Positions 41,314 through 54,500 of a stretch of DNA of 64,000 nt are shown here, in pieces (positions within the stretch are counted from its first letter, which is position 1; each line of letters begins with the position of its first letter). The notes beneath the pieces were generated by a model. That model was not told where the DNA came from and made no database searches. It saw only the letters and a program-made list of their open reading frames with translations. The stretch is taken from assembly GCA_963669155.1 (NCBI GenBank), contig OZ022590.1:1070915-1134914 (forward strand). The letters are read 5' to 3'. This DNA is from Arbacia lixula. Taxonomy: Eukaryota; Echinodermata; Echinoidea; Arbacioida; Arbaciidae. Position numbers and translations under genes: made by a program.

Positions 41314-43640
41314 TGGCGCGCAAACCCGGGGAGGACTCGGAAGGATGCGGTCAGCTGTTCAATTGTTCCTGATGCACTTTAAGTACAGATGAGCAGGGAT
41401 TTGTGGCAACGTTGTCTGAGAGGATCATTATGGTATTAACAAGAGGGAGGAGGGGGTAAATATAATCCCTGAGTTTGGAAGCGTCCGAAGGCAGGATCTA
41501 GCCTACGGTAATTATGCGCAGGGGAAAGTGGTGTCACAGGTATGCCTACAAACAAGTGATCGATATTAATAAGTGAAAGCGGTGGTACAGGCTTCCATAT
41601 TGTAGAGCTTTCGTGACCCAAGCCGTACATGGATAACGCGAAGTGGGTTTAAAGAGAATGATTTTGCATGATCTTGAGAAGTTAAACTAAGTCAGAATTT
41701 ATATGGGAAGGGGAAAAGTGCGGTAAAAATGCACTTATTTTATTTGGAAGTTTCCTATTCATATATATTCATATATGTTTTCCCATTCATATCTATATGG
41801 GAATGGGCTCAGTGGGTCTGAAAGCCCCCCTCCCCCTGTGCTTGAAAACTTTCTAACTCATGTCCAAAAAAACTGAACGAAAGAAGAGTTAAATTTATAC
41901 GTGCCCCGAAGTTTAGCAGATCTTTAAAGGTAGGGCGTGCATAGAGGCGACCCTTGGATTTAAAGGTTCATAATCTACATTGTGATATGCGGTAGAGGTA
42001 AGTGAAGCGAAAGGCACGCACCGTAATTAACTCATTGAAGAACGTTGTCTGAAAAAAAAATCTAGGAGGAGAGAATTATACGTGATGAAAAATTGACTTT
42101 ACGAGGCATTTGCATCTATTTCTTTCATAAGCAGCAGTCAAAAATATGATTCACTGACGTCCATTTCTTCATCTTTATGGAATCACATCAATCAAGATAT
42201 TACTTGTAAGTTTGCGTTACAGTTACGAATTCTTCATTCAGTAGCTATACTTAGGGAGTTGTCTTTAACCACAACCCTAGATTAACCCGTCATGTGTCGG
42301 GCCAAAATATTGCTTCGTTGTTTCACATGTTTTATACGTATGACTGGTGCTATAACATACTTGAAATGTGATAGCCCACGGTGGCGCGTATAGTGTTGAT
42401 GCCATCATCGCAAAACTAAAACCGGAAATGAATTGCATGACGGGTAAGTCCTACATTAATCATGCAAATTCATAAATTCATATTGTGTAAGGTGACCTGG
42501 TTAACATTATTCGTGAATATAATCATCTCATTCTTTTTACAGAATCACTTTCGATACATTGCGTTTGGCGGGGTGTTATTGCAAGCATTAAATATCAATT
42601 TCGACTTTATTTTTTTTTGCGACCCAGTTTTCAGGAAGGAGCGGACGGAAATGAATACACACATTTCTTTCCGGTGTTGTGACACAACGGGAAAATTGAG
42701 GCCATTAAGGACTGCCCACTCACCGAAGAAAGAATCAGAAGTAGATGAACTCGGGGTGCTACTGCATATTTTAGATTAAACTTTGAATATCTTTAATCCA
42801 TTTACAATATGTATTTGTGTCTTAACTGACTTAAACATAATCGAAGTATCATTTATATTTATATGTGTTTTTAAAATGTATTGTTTCTTTCATCTAAGAT
42901 TTAAAAGTTTGGACGCAATGTAAAATTTAGCCTTTAGCTTCCATGCATATATATTTTTTTTAAACTGAGTGATATTGTTTGATTGGAAGTGGAATGACCG
43001 GTCGTGCAAACGAATTATTTAGACAATGAACTTGATAAAAGTGGCGTATTGAGGGGGTGTTGACTCTTGTTACCTATTTCTTTTCTTTTTTTGCACAAAC
43101 ATACGCATGCATGTGCGTACACACACACGCAATTTTGCTTTGCAGTAATTTTTATTTTTATTCCATTCAATGCACAGTTACATAAATTATAAACAACCAC
43201 TTGGTTGTACAATATCATGAATCATTTAACAAAACATAAAACATGAACGCATACACCCATACAGACATAAGTACACACATGCGCACGCACATGTATACAC
43301 GCACATACACACAATACCTACGAATATAAACACACACAGTCATGTACTCAACAACAATAATGATGTTAGCGGCAACAACAACACGTCTGCAAGATGAAAA
43401 TTATAACTATTTTGTATCATGCGACATAATTATTTTGGGGGGAAAATATGGGGTCGCTCCCCCCCCCCCTTTTTTTTTTCGTGGCTCTCCTCAAAGTGAT
43501 GGATCCGCCACTGCAAGTATCTGAACTGAGGACGATTTGTGGGAGGGGGCGGTGTTATAGCACCCACCCACCCACCTTTTCTTTTTCTTTGTTTAAACTA
43601 CTTAGCTGGTAGGCATTTAATGCACACACAATCCATTCAC
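41314..43640. other. Non-coding stretch
   Basis: AT-rich, with a CA-rich low-complexity zone at about 43090-43340 and a piece resembling a GGCGTAG-type element end near 43440-43515 (poly-C, then GATGGATCCGCCACTGCA). No supported gene. Confidence 0.5.
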
Positions 43641-43654
43641 CCCCGCCCCGTCTT

Positions 43655-43674
43655 TCTTTCTCTCTCCCTCTCTC

Positions 43675-43723
<49 letters not shown>

Positions 43724-43784
43724 TTCTTTTTTCATCCCTCTCTCTTTTTATGTCTCACTGTCTCACTGTCTCTCTTTATCTCTG

Positions 43785-43820
<36 letters not shown>

Positions 43821-43857
43821 TCTCTTTGTCTCTCTGTCTCTCTCTCTTTTACTTTCT

Positions 43858-43921
<64 letters not shown>
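43655..43921 (+). repeat. Long (CT)n microsatellite
   Basis: About 265 bp of mostly uninterrupted CT, in several blocks. All overlapping frames (Ser/Leu on plus, Arg/Glu on minus) are artefacts. Confidence 0.97.
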
Positions 43922-43922
<1 letters not shown>

Positions 43923-46347
43923 CTCCCTCTCAATTTTCTACCCTCTCTCTCTACACTTCCTGTCATTGCGGCCACAATCGGTTGGCGATGAACATGGAAA
44001 GCCGATTTAAATCGGTCCTTAAGAAAAGAAAAAGAACAAAGAAGATAATCACCAGCTTGGCTATTAAAACCTCACCACCACATGACAAGAGCACTAGCTC
44101 ATATCAAACTCAAAGTGAAAGTGCTTGATTGCCCCTTTTCATCTCCTCGTTTGTCACGAAGACTGCTTTCAGAATAGTCTCGTGACCTTAAAGGATTATC
44201 GGTATGAACTCATATCTGCTTGGTGTTAATAAACATTTAACACTTTGTACAAATTAAATTGAACACCCCTGTTGAGACAAGCTGAAATTAAGACATTGTT
44301 AAAGTCGAAGGATGTCGATTATTGTTTTAAGCGCATGTTTGGTGACATTTCATGAATTGAAAATGTTCGAATAACCCTTTAAACACTTTATTCGACTTTC
44401 ACCTATTGCTGATGCAGAGGCTAGTTTTATTTGATTGTTAATCTGTTAGTCCAGTCTGTCACAATAAGGCTTAAGTATTTTAATTGATCTATATGTACAT
44501 TATCTATAATTTACCCATTTCAATTATTGTATTTTATTTGCAAACTAAATGTTATAAGTCTCCTCACTTTCTTTAAACAATCATTGAATAATCGCTGATC
44601 AAATTCAAACCTTTAATTATTTGCTAGTCTGTTAGTTTGTTGCAATGAAGTTATGTAGCTATCTGTTATGTATATCATATATGATTTATCTACATGTATG
44701 TAAATGATTGTATTTTATTTGTAAACTGAATGTCATAAGTCTCCGGACTTTTTTTCAGTATGATTTTATCAATTAATGAAAATTGAATTTTAAAAAAAAC
44801 AGGGGCAAAATTTGTGTGTATCATATAATGCATTATAAAAACAACAATGTCAATTGCGTATCTCATGGGCCAAATCACTAGACAAATGCTATCACATTTT
44901 TATGAAAAAGTCATGATGCTTCTGGCAAAAAATACCTTGTAAGTTGACATGCATGTGGGATGCACAATGGGCATTGTTGTACTTAGCACACACAATTGTT
45001 TTATCCTAATTCCCAAACGCTTATTTACATATCGATATCAATTGATGAATTAAGGTATATCGACAGGAGAGAGAAATAGAGAGAGATATACAAGTGGATG
45101 AAGATAGCAAGAGAATGTATGAAGGATAATTGGGAACGGCTATACCTTGGTATATCTCTCTCTCTCTTCCATGCTTCTTTATCTATGGTCTCTCTCTCTG
45201 CGTAATAATCTCCAAACTTTACTTATCAATAGCGAATGTGCCACACCATTCAGCACTCTCTTTATGTTACCGTTTCAACTGACCCGAGAGATTCTTCAAG
45301 TTCCACACTTACTATATTAGTCCTGTATGAGGGATGCACTACTTTTAAAGTGATTAAAACTTGAAAGATAGATAGAAGAGAGGGGGGATGGATTTCGATC
45401 GAGTAGCTTAGCTTCTAGGCTTTCGGTCATTTCTAAACCTAAGTACATGTATCTAATTAAGAGGTCTGGCAGCAATTTACCAAATCATTCTTGATGTCTG
45501 GTCCGTTACATGTGGGACAGACAGAGACAAGAGAACAGTACTGAAGTGATTCGTCTTATTACACACGCAATCACCCTCCATTACACATTATCCATCAAAA
45601 ACATAGGAGATCCATTAGAAAATGACTGGTTCCATGTCCTTAGGCCAATGGATTTTGAGTTCAGAGTGTTTGTTTTGATGCATTGTTTTCTGTACATGTA
45701 CTCTAATCAACATGAGATAGTAATACAGATTGACACTCATCACTATGACATTCTTAACTCATTTGGGACGAAGGCCTTTTTAGACTATTTAGCTTTTAAA
45801 TATTTTTTTTTGTTTAAAACAAAATGTAAATTTCATTATAAAGTTACAAAACATCCAAATCATTCAAGTTAGAGCACATCACAATGTTGAACACAAAATA
45901 ATGCCACAAACGAATCAACTATCTTTTCATAGAAAAGTGTATTGGTGACAAATGTTATACAAAATGACAAAATACACAAATTGCACATGCCAATACATGT
46001 ACTTATAACAAGTGACATGATTTAACATACACTCATTCAGATTAACACAGAATTATCATGATAATCACAATAATAACACAAACAATCATAATAACAATAA
46101 TAGGAATAAGGATACAAAAAACTTCAGTTTCATCATATATATGGTACATACACACATGCCTATCAAACAATTACTTAAAATGTGTTCTACACATTTTCTT
46201 AAATAGACTTACAAGCACATTTTGCACACTTGTGTAAGTGTATATTCCTATTGTTTTTTTTTCTGACTGACCAATAAAATGATCTTGAAAACCAAAAATA
46301 AACGACTCATTCTTGATAAAGACCACAAAGACTGAAATCACTCATTA

Positions 46348-46836
46348 GCCCCGTTCATATACCATAATCATGATAATACTGCTATTATTACTGATGCACG
46401 TCGGTAAGAAAGTCTCCAGCGTGGCTCTTAAAACTCTGTTCATATACACTGGAAAAGAACTTAACATTGCAGTGTTTTGGACAGCTGGGCTTTCTCCACA
46501 TCCCTACGCTACAGCCAAAACGTGATGGTAACATGTTCCGCTAAGCCATACAAGCAGTGCAATTCGCGAACCACATGCCAGAGCGCAATGCACAAGGCGC
46601 AGCATTTACAGCTATTTGCGGACGTAGTTTATAAGATTTGCTTACAGCTATATTTTGGTATTATTACTAGGTCTCCATCCGCAAAATAGCCGCAAATTAA
46701 GCGAAAAAGAGGAGGAAGCAAATACCGCATTATTTTAGTGATTTTCTTTCATACACACACCTATCGGTAATGCATTGGCAAAAGCGCCGCAAATGTTGCA
46801 CAATTTTGCGGATAGGGGGTGTATATGAACTGGGTC
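46348..46836. mobile_element. Probable non-autonomous transposon with GTTCATATAC tips
   Basis: GCCCCGTTCATATACC at the left and GGTGTATATGAACTGGG at the right are inverted repeats; an internal CTGTTCATATACACTGG repeats the tip. No coding capacity. Confidence 0.45.
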
Positions 46837-47427
46837 AATGCATTGTGAATACTCCTACATCTGCATATACAAAGAGCACCTGTCTAAGCACAGTGAGTGT
46901 TTCATGGACAGTCCTTTTCCCAACTTTGACATTATTCAAGAACCATGCACAGCTGCAATTTTCCTGATCTTAATTTCAGTGTTTTAGTGTCTAACTGCCA
47001 GTATTCTGATCAGAAGGCTCGCATTAATCCATTCTAAGCTGAGACCGCAGACTTGTATTTACGGGCTGGCCTCTCTCCACTCAGATACGGAGCAGCGCGA
47101 CTCCCACGTTATCTGCTGTATGGACAATATAAAACAGGCTATAAACAAACTTCAAATGTCCTATAGGGTGCAATTAACCTAACTGCACTAGGGTTCATGA
47201 AGCCAGTAAATATGACAACAGGTGAAGTTTTCTCACTGAATGAAATAGGCCTACGTATACACAACTTGGTTGTGAACAGTATTTTACTAAAACCTTCAGT
47301 ATTCAGGGTAATTTTTGGAACAAAGAAAGATTTTTGAAAGACCCCTTTCACAAAGAACGCTACATTCTAACCAGATTCACAAGCAGGAAGGTGGTTCAGG
47401 TATTACAGGGCTAACCCCACAAGGCTA

Positions 47428-47632
47428 CTGTATACGCCATATATTTCGCGAGTCTAATTTTTCGCGAATCGGGACTTCTCGTCAATTTTGCAAGAGGTTA
47501 AATTCGCGATCGTGAGGTACGAGGTACTTCTAGTATATGTGCTTGTACAAGTCGTATTCATAGTTCTGCGTGCTGTTAAATTCGCAAAATTTGCGGAAAT
47601 AATAACCCCCTGAAATATATGGCGTATACAAT
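47428..47632. mobile_element. MITE with TIR TGTATACGCCATATATTTCG, copy 2
   Basis: ACTGTATACGCCATATATTT at the left and AAATATATGGCGTATACAAT at the right form near-perfect tips; inner TTCGCGAATC / AATTCGCAAAATTTGCG repeats. Confidence 0.8.
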
Positions 47633-47706
47633 ATTTAATCTATATAGGGTAACACTTACGCACTCTTAGTGCTATCTGACAGAAATATCCTAATTCATGA
47701 TTGATG

Positions 47707-47965
47707 CTAGTAGAAGTTAGAGGGTGATGGAGATGGCTGTGAGCTGTGCTTGTAGATCTCAAGGACCCAGGTTCAATCCTCATTATGGAATTTGTGTCCT
47801 TCAGCAAGATACCATATCAGCATTGCTGCTCTCCTCACAGGAGTATAAATTGGTACCTGGTAGGGGGCTCAAAGATTATGTGCACATATTTGTGTGTGAG
47901 ATATATTCCTTTTCCCTTAGTAAGATTCCTTCCAAATCAAGAGACCCACTATACTATACTTAAGC
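47707..47965 (+). mobile_element. tRNA-derived SINE
   Basis: The head has pol III-like boxes: an A-box-like GATGGCTGTGAGCTGTG and a B-box GGTTCAATCCT (47771-47781) spaced as in tRNA genes. It is followed by a body with GCAAGATACCATATCAGCAT and GGAGTATAAATTGGTACCTGG, a pattern familiar from marine invertebrate SINEs. No tRNA fold is complete, so it is not a tRNA gene. Confidence 0.6.
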
Positions 47966-48548
47966 TCGTACATGTATCAGTCAACAGCTACATGGTAGCT
48001 GTGACGTACGAATTGTGACTACAGATCCTGTATAAATTACAGTCATAGACCTGTATAATACGGTCCAGCAACTTTTCTCTCAAATGTGTTATACTGTAAT
48101 TTGCAGAAGTGATGAAAATACTACAGTATAATAACATTTATTTTTTTCCAAAATCAGTTTCAAAATCAAAATAGCTTATCTGCAGTGTACACAGTATTGC
48201 TACACATAAAGATGTACATTGGTCTTTGCATACATATCCTAGACCGAAGATACATGTACATGTAGTGGGTGGTTTTGGATACCTCACGTTGCTTAGTTCT
48301 CCCATAAACTCTGCTCACACATTCTACCAGCATTCCACTGTCATACATGTAACTGCTGCGGAGTCATGAACTCAACTGTGAATGGTGAGACGAGACTATA
48401 GCCTCATCTGCCAATGGTGTCATAGGAGGCGTTTGCACTACCTATGTCTCTAGTCTCTAGAGGCAGACTCTGTGACTGACAATCAGTGCGTGCTTGTACC
48501 AGATTGCTTTACCCCCTTGGGAGGCGGCAGGTTGGGGGGAGTGGTTGG

Positions 48549-51500
48549 TCAGTAGACCCCGCCCCTCTGGGGATACTGCCTCTGACTGACCGCCATACCA
48601 GGCCCACGTGGGCTCCTGGGGGACACCCCCTCCCCTCTCCTCCTGCTACCTGCCCCTCTGCCCCCATGCTGCTGCTGCTGCTGGTCTGCAGCACCTGTCC
48701 TGGTGGTCTGCTCCTGGTGCTGTTTGGCCGCGTTCTTACGGAGAAGACTCTGGAACTCTCGTAGATGGCTACGCTGGATGTCTCTCAAGTCTTCGGCAAC
48801 TGCATAAAGATATCAGACGACGCAGGTCAAATCAAGTCATGATTCACCACTCTCAGAGTTAAGCAACTGATTTTTGTAGGATGTCAAAATGGTGGGAACA
48901 GTTAGTCCTTCAACTTGGCTTCAACTATATTTGAAAGAATACTCAAACAACATCTTCTGTCTGCAGTAACCAATACACGAATGAAGACAAAAAAGAACAT
49001 GACCAAATACACTTTTTACCCTGGATTCATTGTTTCAGTTTTCTTTCTTAGTGGGATTGCCCTGAAGTTAAACCAAGAACGGAACCTGAGATAACAAAAA
49101 AACATTACCAATACAATACATTCCCTATAACTCTCTTCTTACCATTGGCATGCAGATGTGCAAGAAGTGAATGGGTTTTTTGTACACCCAGTAATGTGAG
49201 GTTTAATTTAATTCTTATGACATTAGTATGATGTGATCTACTTCACAGAGTCACCCTCTCTCAGCTGTGAACATAGCACAATTCCTTGCATTCTGTTGCC
49301 ATGGTTTTTGGCAATAAATGGTAGCTTGAGGTTCTCACCCAGGTCGCTGAAAGACCTCTCCCCTCCTTCCAGGACCACAGACTGCAGGAAGTACGCCATA
49401 GCACCCAAGGCAACCACTCTCTGGCCCTGAGGCAAGGCATCAAAGTAGGCCAGGTCCACCTCAAACGGGTTCTTGGGGGCGGGGCGGGTGCATAGCTTGA
49501 CCAGCTCGGCCAGGATCTCCCACACCCTCAGATCTGTCAGGAAAATGTTAACCTCTTCAGTCTCATGGGCATACATGTGTGTAACATATGAAAGGGGCTT
49601 TCATAGCTTAATATTGAGTGGGTATGTTAACCTTCTCAGTCTCATGGGCACATACATGTGTTACAAACCAATGGGGTTTTCATAGCTTGGTACTGAGCGG
49701 GTTAACCTTCTCAGTCCCATGGGTGCATACATGTGTGTACAAACCAATGGGGTTTTCATAGCTTGGTACTGCCAAGGCTAGAGAGTAAGTCCACCCCCTT
49801 AGGAATTTATTGTGAAACAGATCAACGTAAGTGTGAACAAATCATGACAGAAAGAATAATTTTTGTTTTAATTTGACAATTTAAAAGCACAACAAGGATG
49901 TGATTAAGTAGTTGAGCATGGCTCTGTACTTATTTCAAACACAGTATTATTATTCACGCTGTTCCCCTTGAACAAAGGGAAAGGGAAAGGGAAGAAAGGG
50001 AAGGAGCCGCAGTTTTGAAATGCGGTATATTTTGTCCAGTTCAGCATGAAACGTGATGCTTTATTGAAATATAGCGCGGTTTAAAACTGCGGCTCCTTCC
50101 CTTTCCCTTTCCCTATGCCAATTCCTTTGAGCTGTAGTGTATATGAAACCCCTCCCCCTTCTGTTATCCTCTTACTATGTCATCATCATCATTAGTGACT
50201 CCTTAACCTTCTCAGAGTGATCAGGGTGATTAGGGAAGGAGAATTAGCATAGACAGTTGCTTTCATTCATCATCAATAGCAACCTATCTAAGGACAGGTT
50301 TACTGACCCCACCACCTGCTCGGAGTGAGATCTCTCCAAGCATCTTTGGTCTTGAGCCAATTGCTTCATTCGTCCGTCACCCCCTACTCTACAATTAGCG
50401 ATGACACCTTAAAAGACAGCTTTGTGGGGTCAACCATATGTCTTCCTTCTTTCTTCAAATGACCTTCCATGACTCTGCTCTGGCATAAAGGTTTGCAATC
50501 AATCGCTAAAAACCAAAGGCCAATCAACACCTTTGTTACATGCGGTTTTTGCTCAAAAGACTGACCACTAACCAATCAAAATTTGTCTTTCAAATTTGCA
50601 ATTGATCGCAAACGCAGAATGTTCAACCAGTTGTTGTATCTACTATAAACTTACCGCCATCGCCCCATTTCGAGGTAGACTTGAGCCTGAGTGGACTGTC
50701 CTTAGAGAAAGAGGGGTTGTCCGAGAGTTTGACCAGCCTGTCATGGTTACTCCTCACCCATACATACGGACAGCTGTACTTGTCATAACCAGCGATCAGG
50801 AACAGTGTGGACTCCTGGCTCTGCATTAAACATGCAAACAGGGCAGAAATGAAATGGTTGGTGGGGGGTTAGAGTGATTTAGTAGTCTCTGCAATATCAA
50901 AACATTATCCACAAGCAAAATCTTTGAAACTTTAAGTTTATAAAGTACACTTAACCAAAACCTTATCCTGCACCCATACCCTAATTCTGATCCTTACATC
51001 GATACAGGGGTTTCAGCGATTTAGTAGACCCTGGAATATCAAAGCAATGTCGACGAGCAAATCCTTGAAACTTCTGTTTAAGTTTATGAAGTAAACTGAA
51101 TCAAAACCTTATCCTGCACCCATACCCTAATTCTGATACTTACTGTACATCGATTCAGGGGTTCAGGGTGAAGTAGTAGTCCCTGGGATATGAAAAACAT
51201 GGTTGACAAGCAAATCCTTGAGATTTTATTTTAATTCATAAACTTAACCCAAACCTTATCCTGCAGGCATACCCTAATTCCTTGAACTTTCTTGGAAAAG
51301 TATTGTTTTAAAATATGAATTTTATTAGACATAGTATATCCTTCTATGAAAGAAATTCTAATAACACAATACATAATGCGTCCACTGGCGGCATAATTTA
51401 CTTGCAATGTAAAATCTCGAGAGAACAAGCAAGCAGTTACAATTGATATTTACCCTTTTTTTTATAAATAGTGTGCACATGCATGGTGCATACAGGTACA

Positions 51501-54500
51501 ATAGTTGGATAGTGCAAAGCAATCTTGTTTTAGGCTGTGAGTATTGGGAGGTGTTCCACCGAGATGCGCATAAGTTACGCACAACTTTATGCGTGACTGG
51601 TGACCTGTTTTGTGCTAAATGAGATACCCCAATTTGTTCCTGTCTTAATATATAGCAGGAGTGAATTTCCTTCAATCTCATCAAATTTGACAAATTTCAA
51701 ACTTAATATGCAGGTGCTTGTTAGCAATGAGAATCTTTAAACTGCAAAGATCAGATTTTCAACTTAAGCTGATGGGAATCAAACTCAAGGAGAGTCTGAT
51801 TTGGCACCTAAGAACACGTCACCAGGCGTGAGTAAAGTCCTGCGTAACTTACAAATATCTTGGTGACACACTGCCCTGGCCTACAAATCTCAGAGCGAAA
51901 GGGTAAAGAGTTAACTTACAATGGGGCCGATCTCCCTCTCACTGGGTGAGGCTGGAGGTAAACCAATGTCCATGTAGCCAAAGCCACTCAGTCTGCAGCA
52001 CAGGGACACAATGAAAACAGCACTCACAATCAGCAATCATCATTGTTTTGTTATTTGTAAACACTGCAATACTCAAACATAGTACAAGAAACTGAAATAT
52101 TTACCAATCTATTGTTGTTGTTGTTATTTGTTAATATTGTTAAACAAATTCTATTTTATCTTCATATGGGGTCCAATATTTACAGGCCCTGCTTCTTTTT
52201 GGACCCCTCACAAAAAATATTGTTTCTTTGCATTAATTGTGTTAATCATATTTTGTTTCTGAATGAATGTTTATTGTACCTGAATTAACATTGTTGTTTT
52301 TCTTTCTTTGTTTTTTTGGTGATTTTTTTATTGAATCTTGAATCTTGAATCAACTCAAATCCTAGATAAAAAATATCAGTTTCTACTATGCTGTTCTATC
52401 TGCTGAGATTGCCCTAACTTAGATGTCAAGAAATGTCATTTTAACCCACTCTTTACTGAGGCCACATAAATGCAGGCTGGCATTTTTTCACCAAAAGGAG
52501 CATGATTCCTATGCAATCTGCTGTTCGGTTTATAGAAGACAGGTTATGAGTAAACTTTAAATACTTCATAGAGCACTTTTAAGCAACACCTCTTTGGTTG
52601 CTGCAAATCCCAAGCCAATATTTGACATACAAACTAAACCAGGGTTCACCAAGCCACAGGTTAATAAAAAATGCCCCAAATGAGTTTGTTATTCTCATCT
52701 ACTATAAAGTACCGCAGTGTGATGTCATATGAGCATGTTGCAAAACAGTATCCAATTCTTTAAAATATTTGTTAACGGAGCTGTATGGTATCTATTAAAG
52801 CCTCACAGTGTCCAATGCAAAATGTATGGGTCATTTTCATTAAGCTTAAAATAATATTATGTTACTTCAATATCCATTTGCATGATAACATAAAAGATTA
52901 ATGCTTGAATATAATTACACTCACTTTTGCTGTGTGTTCTGTGATATCATCAGCTCCCTCCTATACACAGATAACGACATGTTAATGTCATGAATGAATG
53001 ATAGCAATTTACAAGGTTCCAAGGTTTAAACATACATATATCATCATCATTATTATATTGGCTATATATGATGTACATATATTAATTTAATTTTCATGTG
53101 ATAATACGAAACCAAGATTAATTTATGCTATGTAAACACGTACATGTATTAAACAAGTAATAAAATTGAAATATTCAATATATCAGCTTACTATCAAGAA
53201 AATTCTCAAAAGACACAATTTGCATTTTGCATTAAATACAAAATATTTAATTATCAAAAGCAAATATACTTTTTTTATTTCAAGATAATGAATTTCACAT
53301 GGGATATAAACAATTCTTGATAATGGAAATAACTTACTGTTCCATAGGCAGCTCTTCAAAAGCGCCACTGCCAGTCTTATTGAATGTGAATCGGCTCTTC
53401 TCAAAGGCAGAAGGTGAACCTTTGTATGTCTGCAAAAGGGAAGGATCGAGAGTAAGAGAGAGAGAGAGAGAAATGGAGAAGGAGAGAAAATAAGAGGAAG
53501 AGGGAAGGAGAAGGGGTGGGAGAGGAAAGTGAGAGGGAGAGGATACAAAAGAAAAATTGAGTTCCATTGAAGAGAAGTATGAACAATCTATTTCACATTT
53601 GTTGACAACAATGGGCATATGATTTAGCATTTCTTGATAAGACTTCATGTGAATGACAACTTCAAAACACTTTTTAATCTGTTCATTTTTCATCAGATAA
53701 ACATGTTAGATGAGACATAAAATTGCATTGAACAAAATGTACAATTTACAGGATATATGTGTGTTTTATGCAAAAATGCTTCAAACTAATACAGTAATCT
53801 CAATATTGTATCACTTATCTACACATAGATTACTTTATGAGATTCAGAAAAATAGGAAAGTAGAAATCCTAAAAATCATTACTTTGCTATCAAAATTCAC
53901 TTACCGGGTCATCATTCATGACAGTGCAGATAAGTTCTTCTCTGCCTCGCATGTAGATATCAAAATATTTGAAGCCCTGAAAAAAGTGGCAGGAAAGGGT
54001 ACATCAATTATTCTACACAAACAAAGTAAGAATATAAATACAACGATTTATCCTGCAAACTTAATCATAAACTGTTCAAATAAGGAACGATGCAAATTAA
54101 CCTTCTCAGAATGAAGTCAGATTTTAAAAAACGGATGCATATGGAACTAGGAAAGAAGGAATATAAATCAACTATTGCTGAATGATAATGCATATTCTAT
54201 CATTTATTTGTAAAGATCAATGGGCAAGTACAAGAACAAAGAAGATACATATTTATCACAGCATTAACAACTTTGTTTCTTTAATTTGTGTGTGAACTAT
54301 ACAAACTGAAATTGAGAGCATTTTACAACATAAATATCACTTGGTCACCAGATAATCTATTAATGGGTGGGGTGGTACAAAATGTGAAAATTCAACAGAT
54401 CGCTCTTGTTGTGAGAGGTACAAAGGTTAAGCCATGACATCCATGGTGTCTCTAAAGCAAAAACGATAAAGCTAACAACACCAACATTTCTTCCATACAG

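Larger units (their letters stand above)
43922..48548. other. Non-coding stretch with repeats; probable 3' UTR of the minus-strand gene at its right end
   Basis: Contains AT-rich unique DNA, CT/GA tracts near 45060-45200, an inverted-tip element (46348-46836), a piggyBac-like left end near 47024, a TATACGCC MITE (47428-47632) and a SINE (47707-47965). A minus-strand AATAAA lies at 48142-48137, about 400 bp after the stop of the next gene. The frame at 45510-45872 looks random. Confidence 0.5.

Noticed and set aside
43539..44128. Ser/Leu-rich and Arg/Glu-rich frames
   Set aside because: Translations of the (CT)n microsatellite.
45510..45872. 120-residue plus-strand frame
   Set aside because: AT-rich, no recognisable domain, no splice or promoter support.
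47727..47790. tRNA gene
   Set aside because: Only A- and B-box-like sequence; no acceptor stem or anticodon arm. Better explained as a SINE head.
48486..48862. Plus-strand frames opposite the last exon of the 350-residue gene
   Set aside because: Antisense shadows of a GC-rich exon whose minus-strand reading joins in phase to eight other exons.
53710..54114. 134-residue plus-strand frame
   Set aside because: Lies over an exon and introns of the minus-strand gene, AT-rich, no family resemblance.
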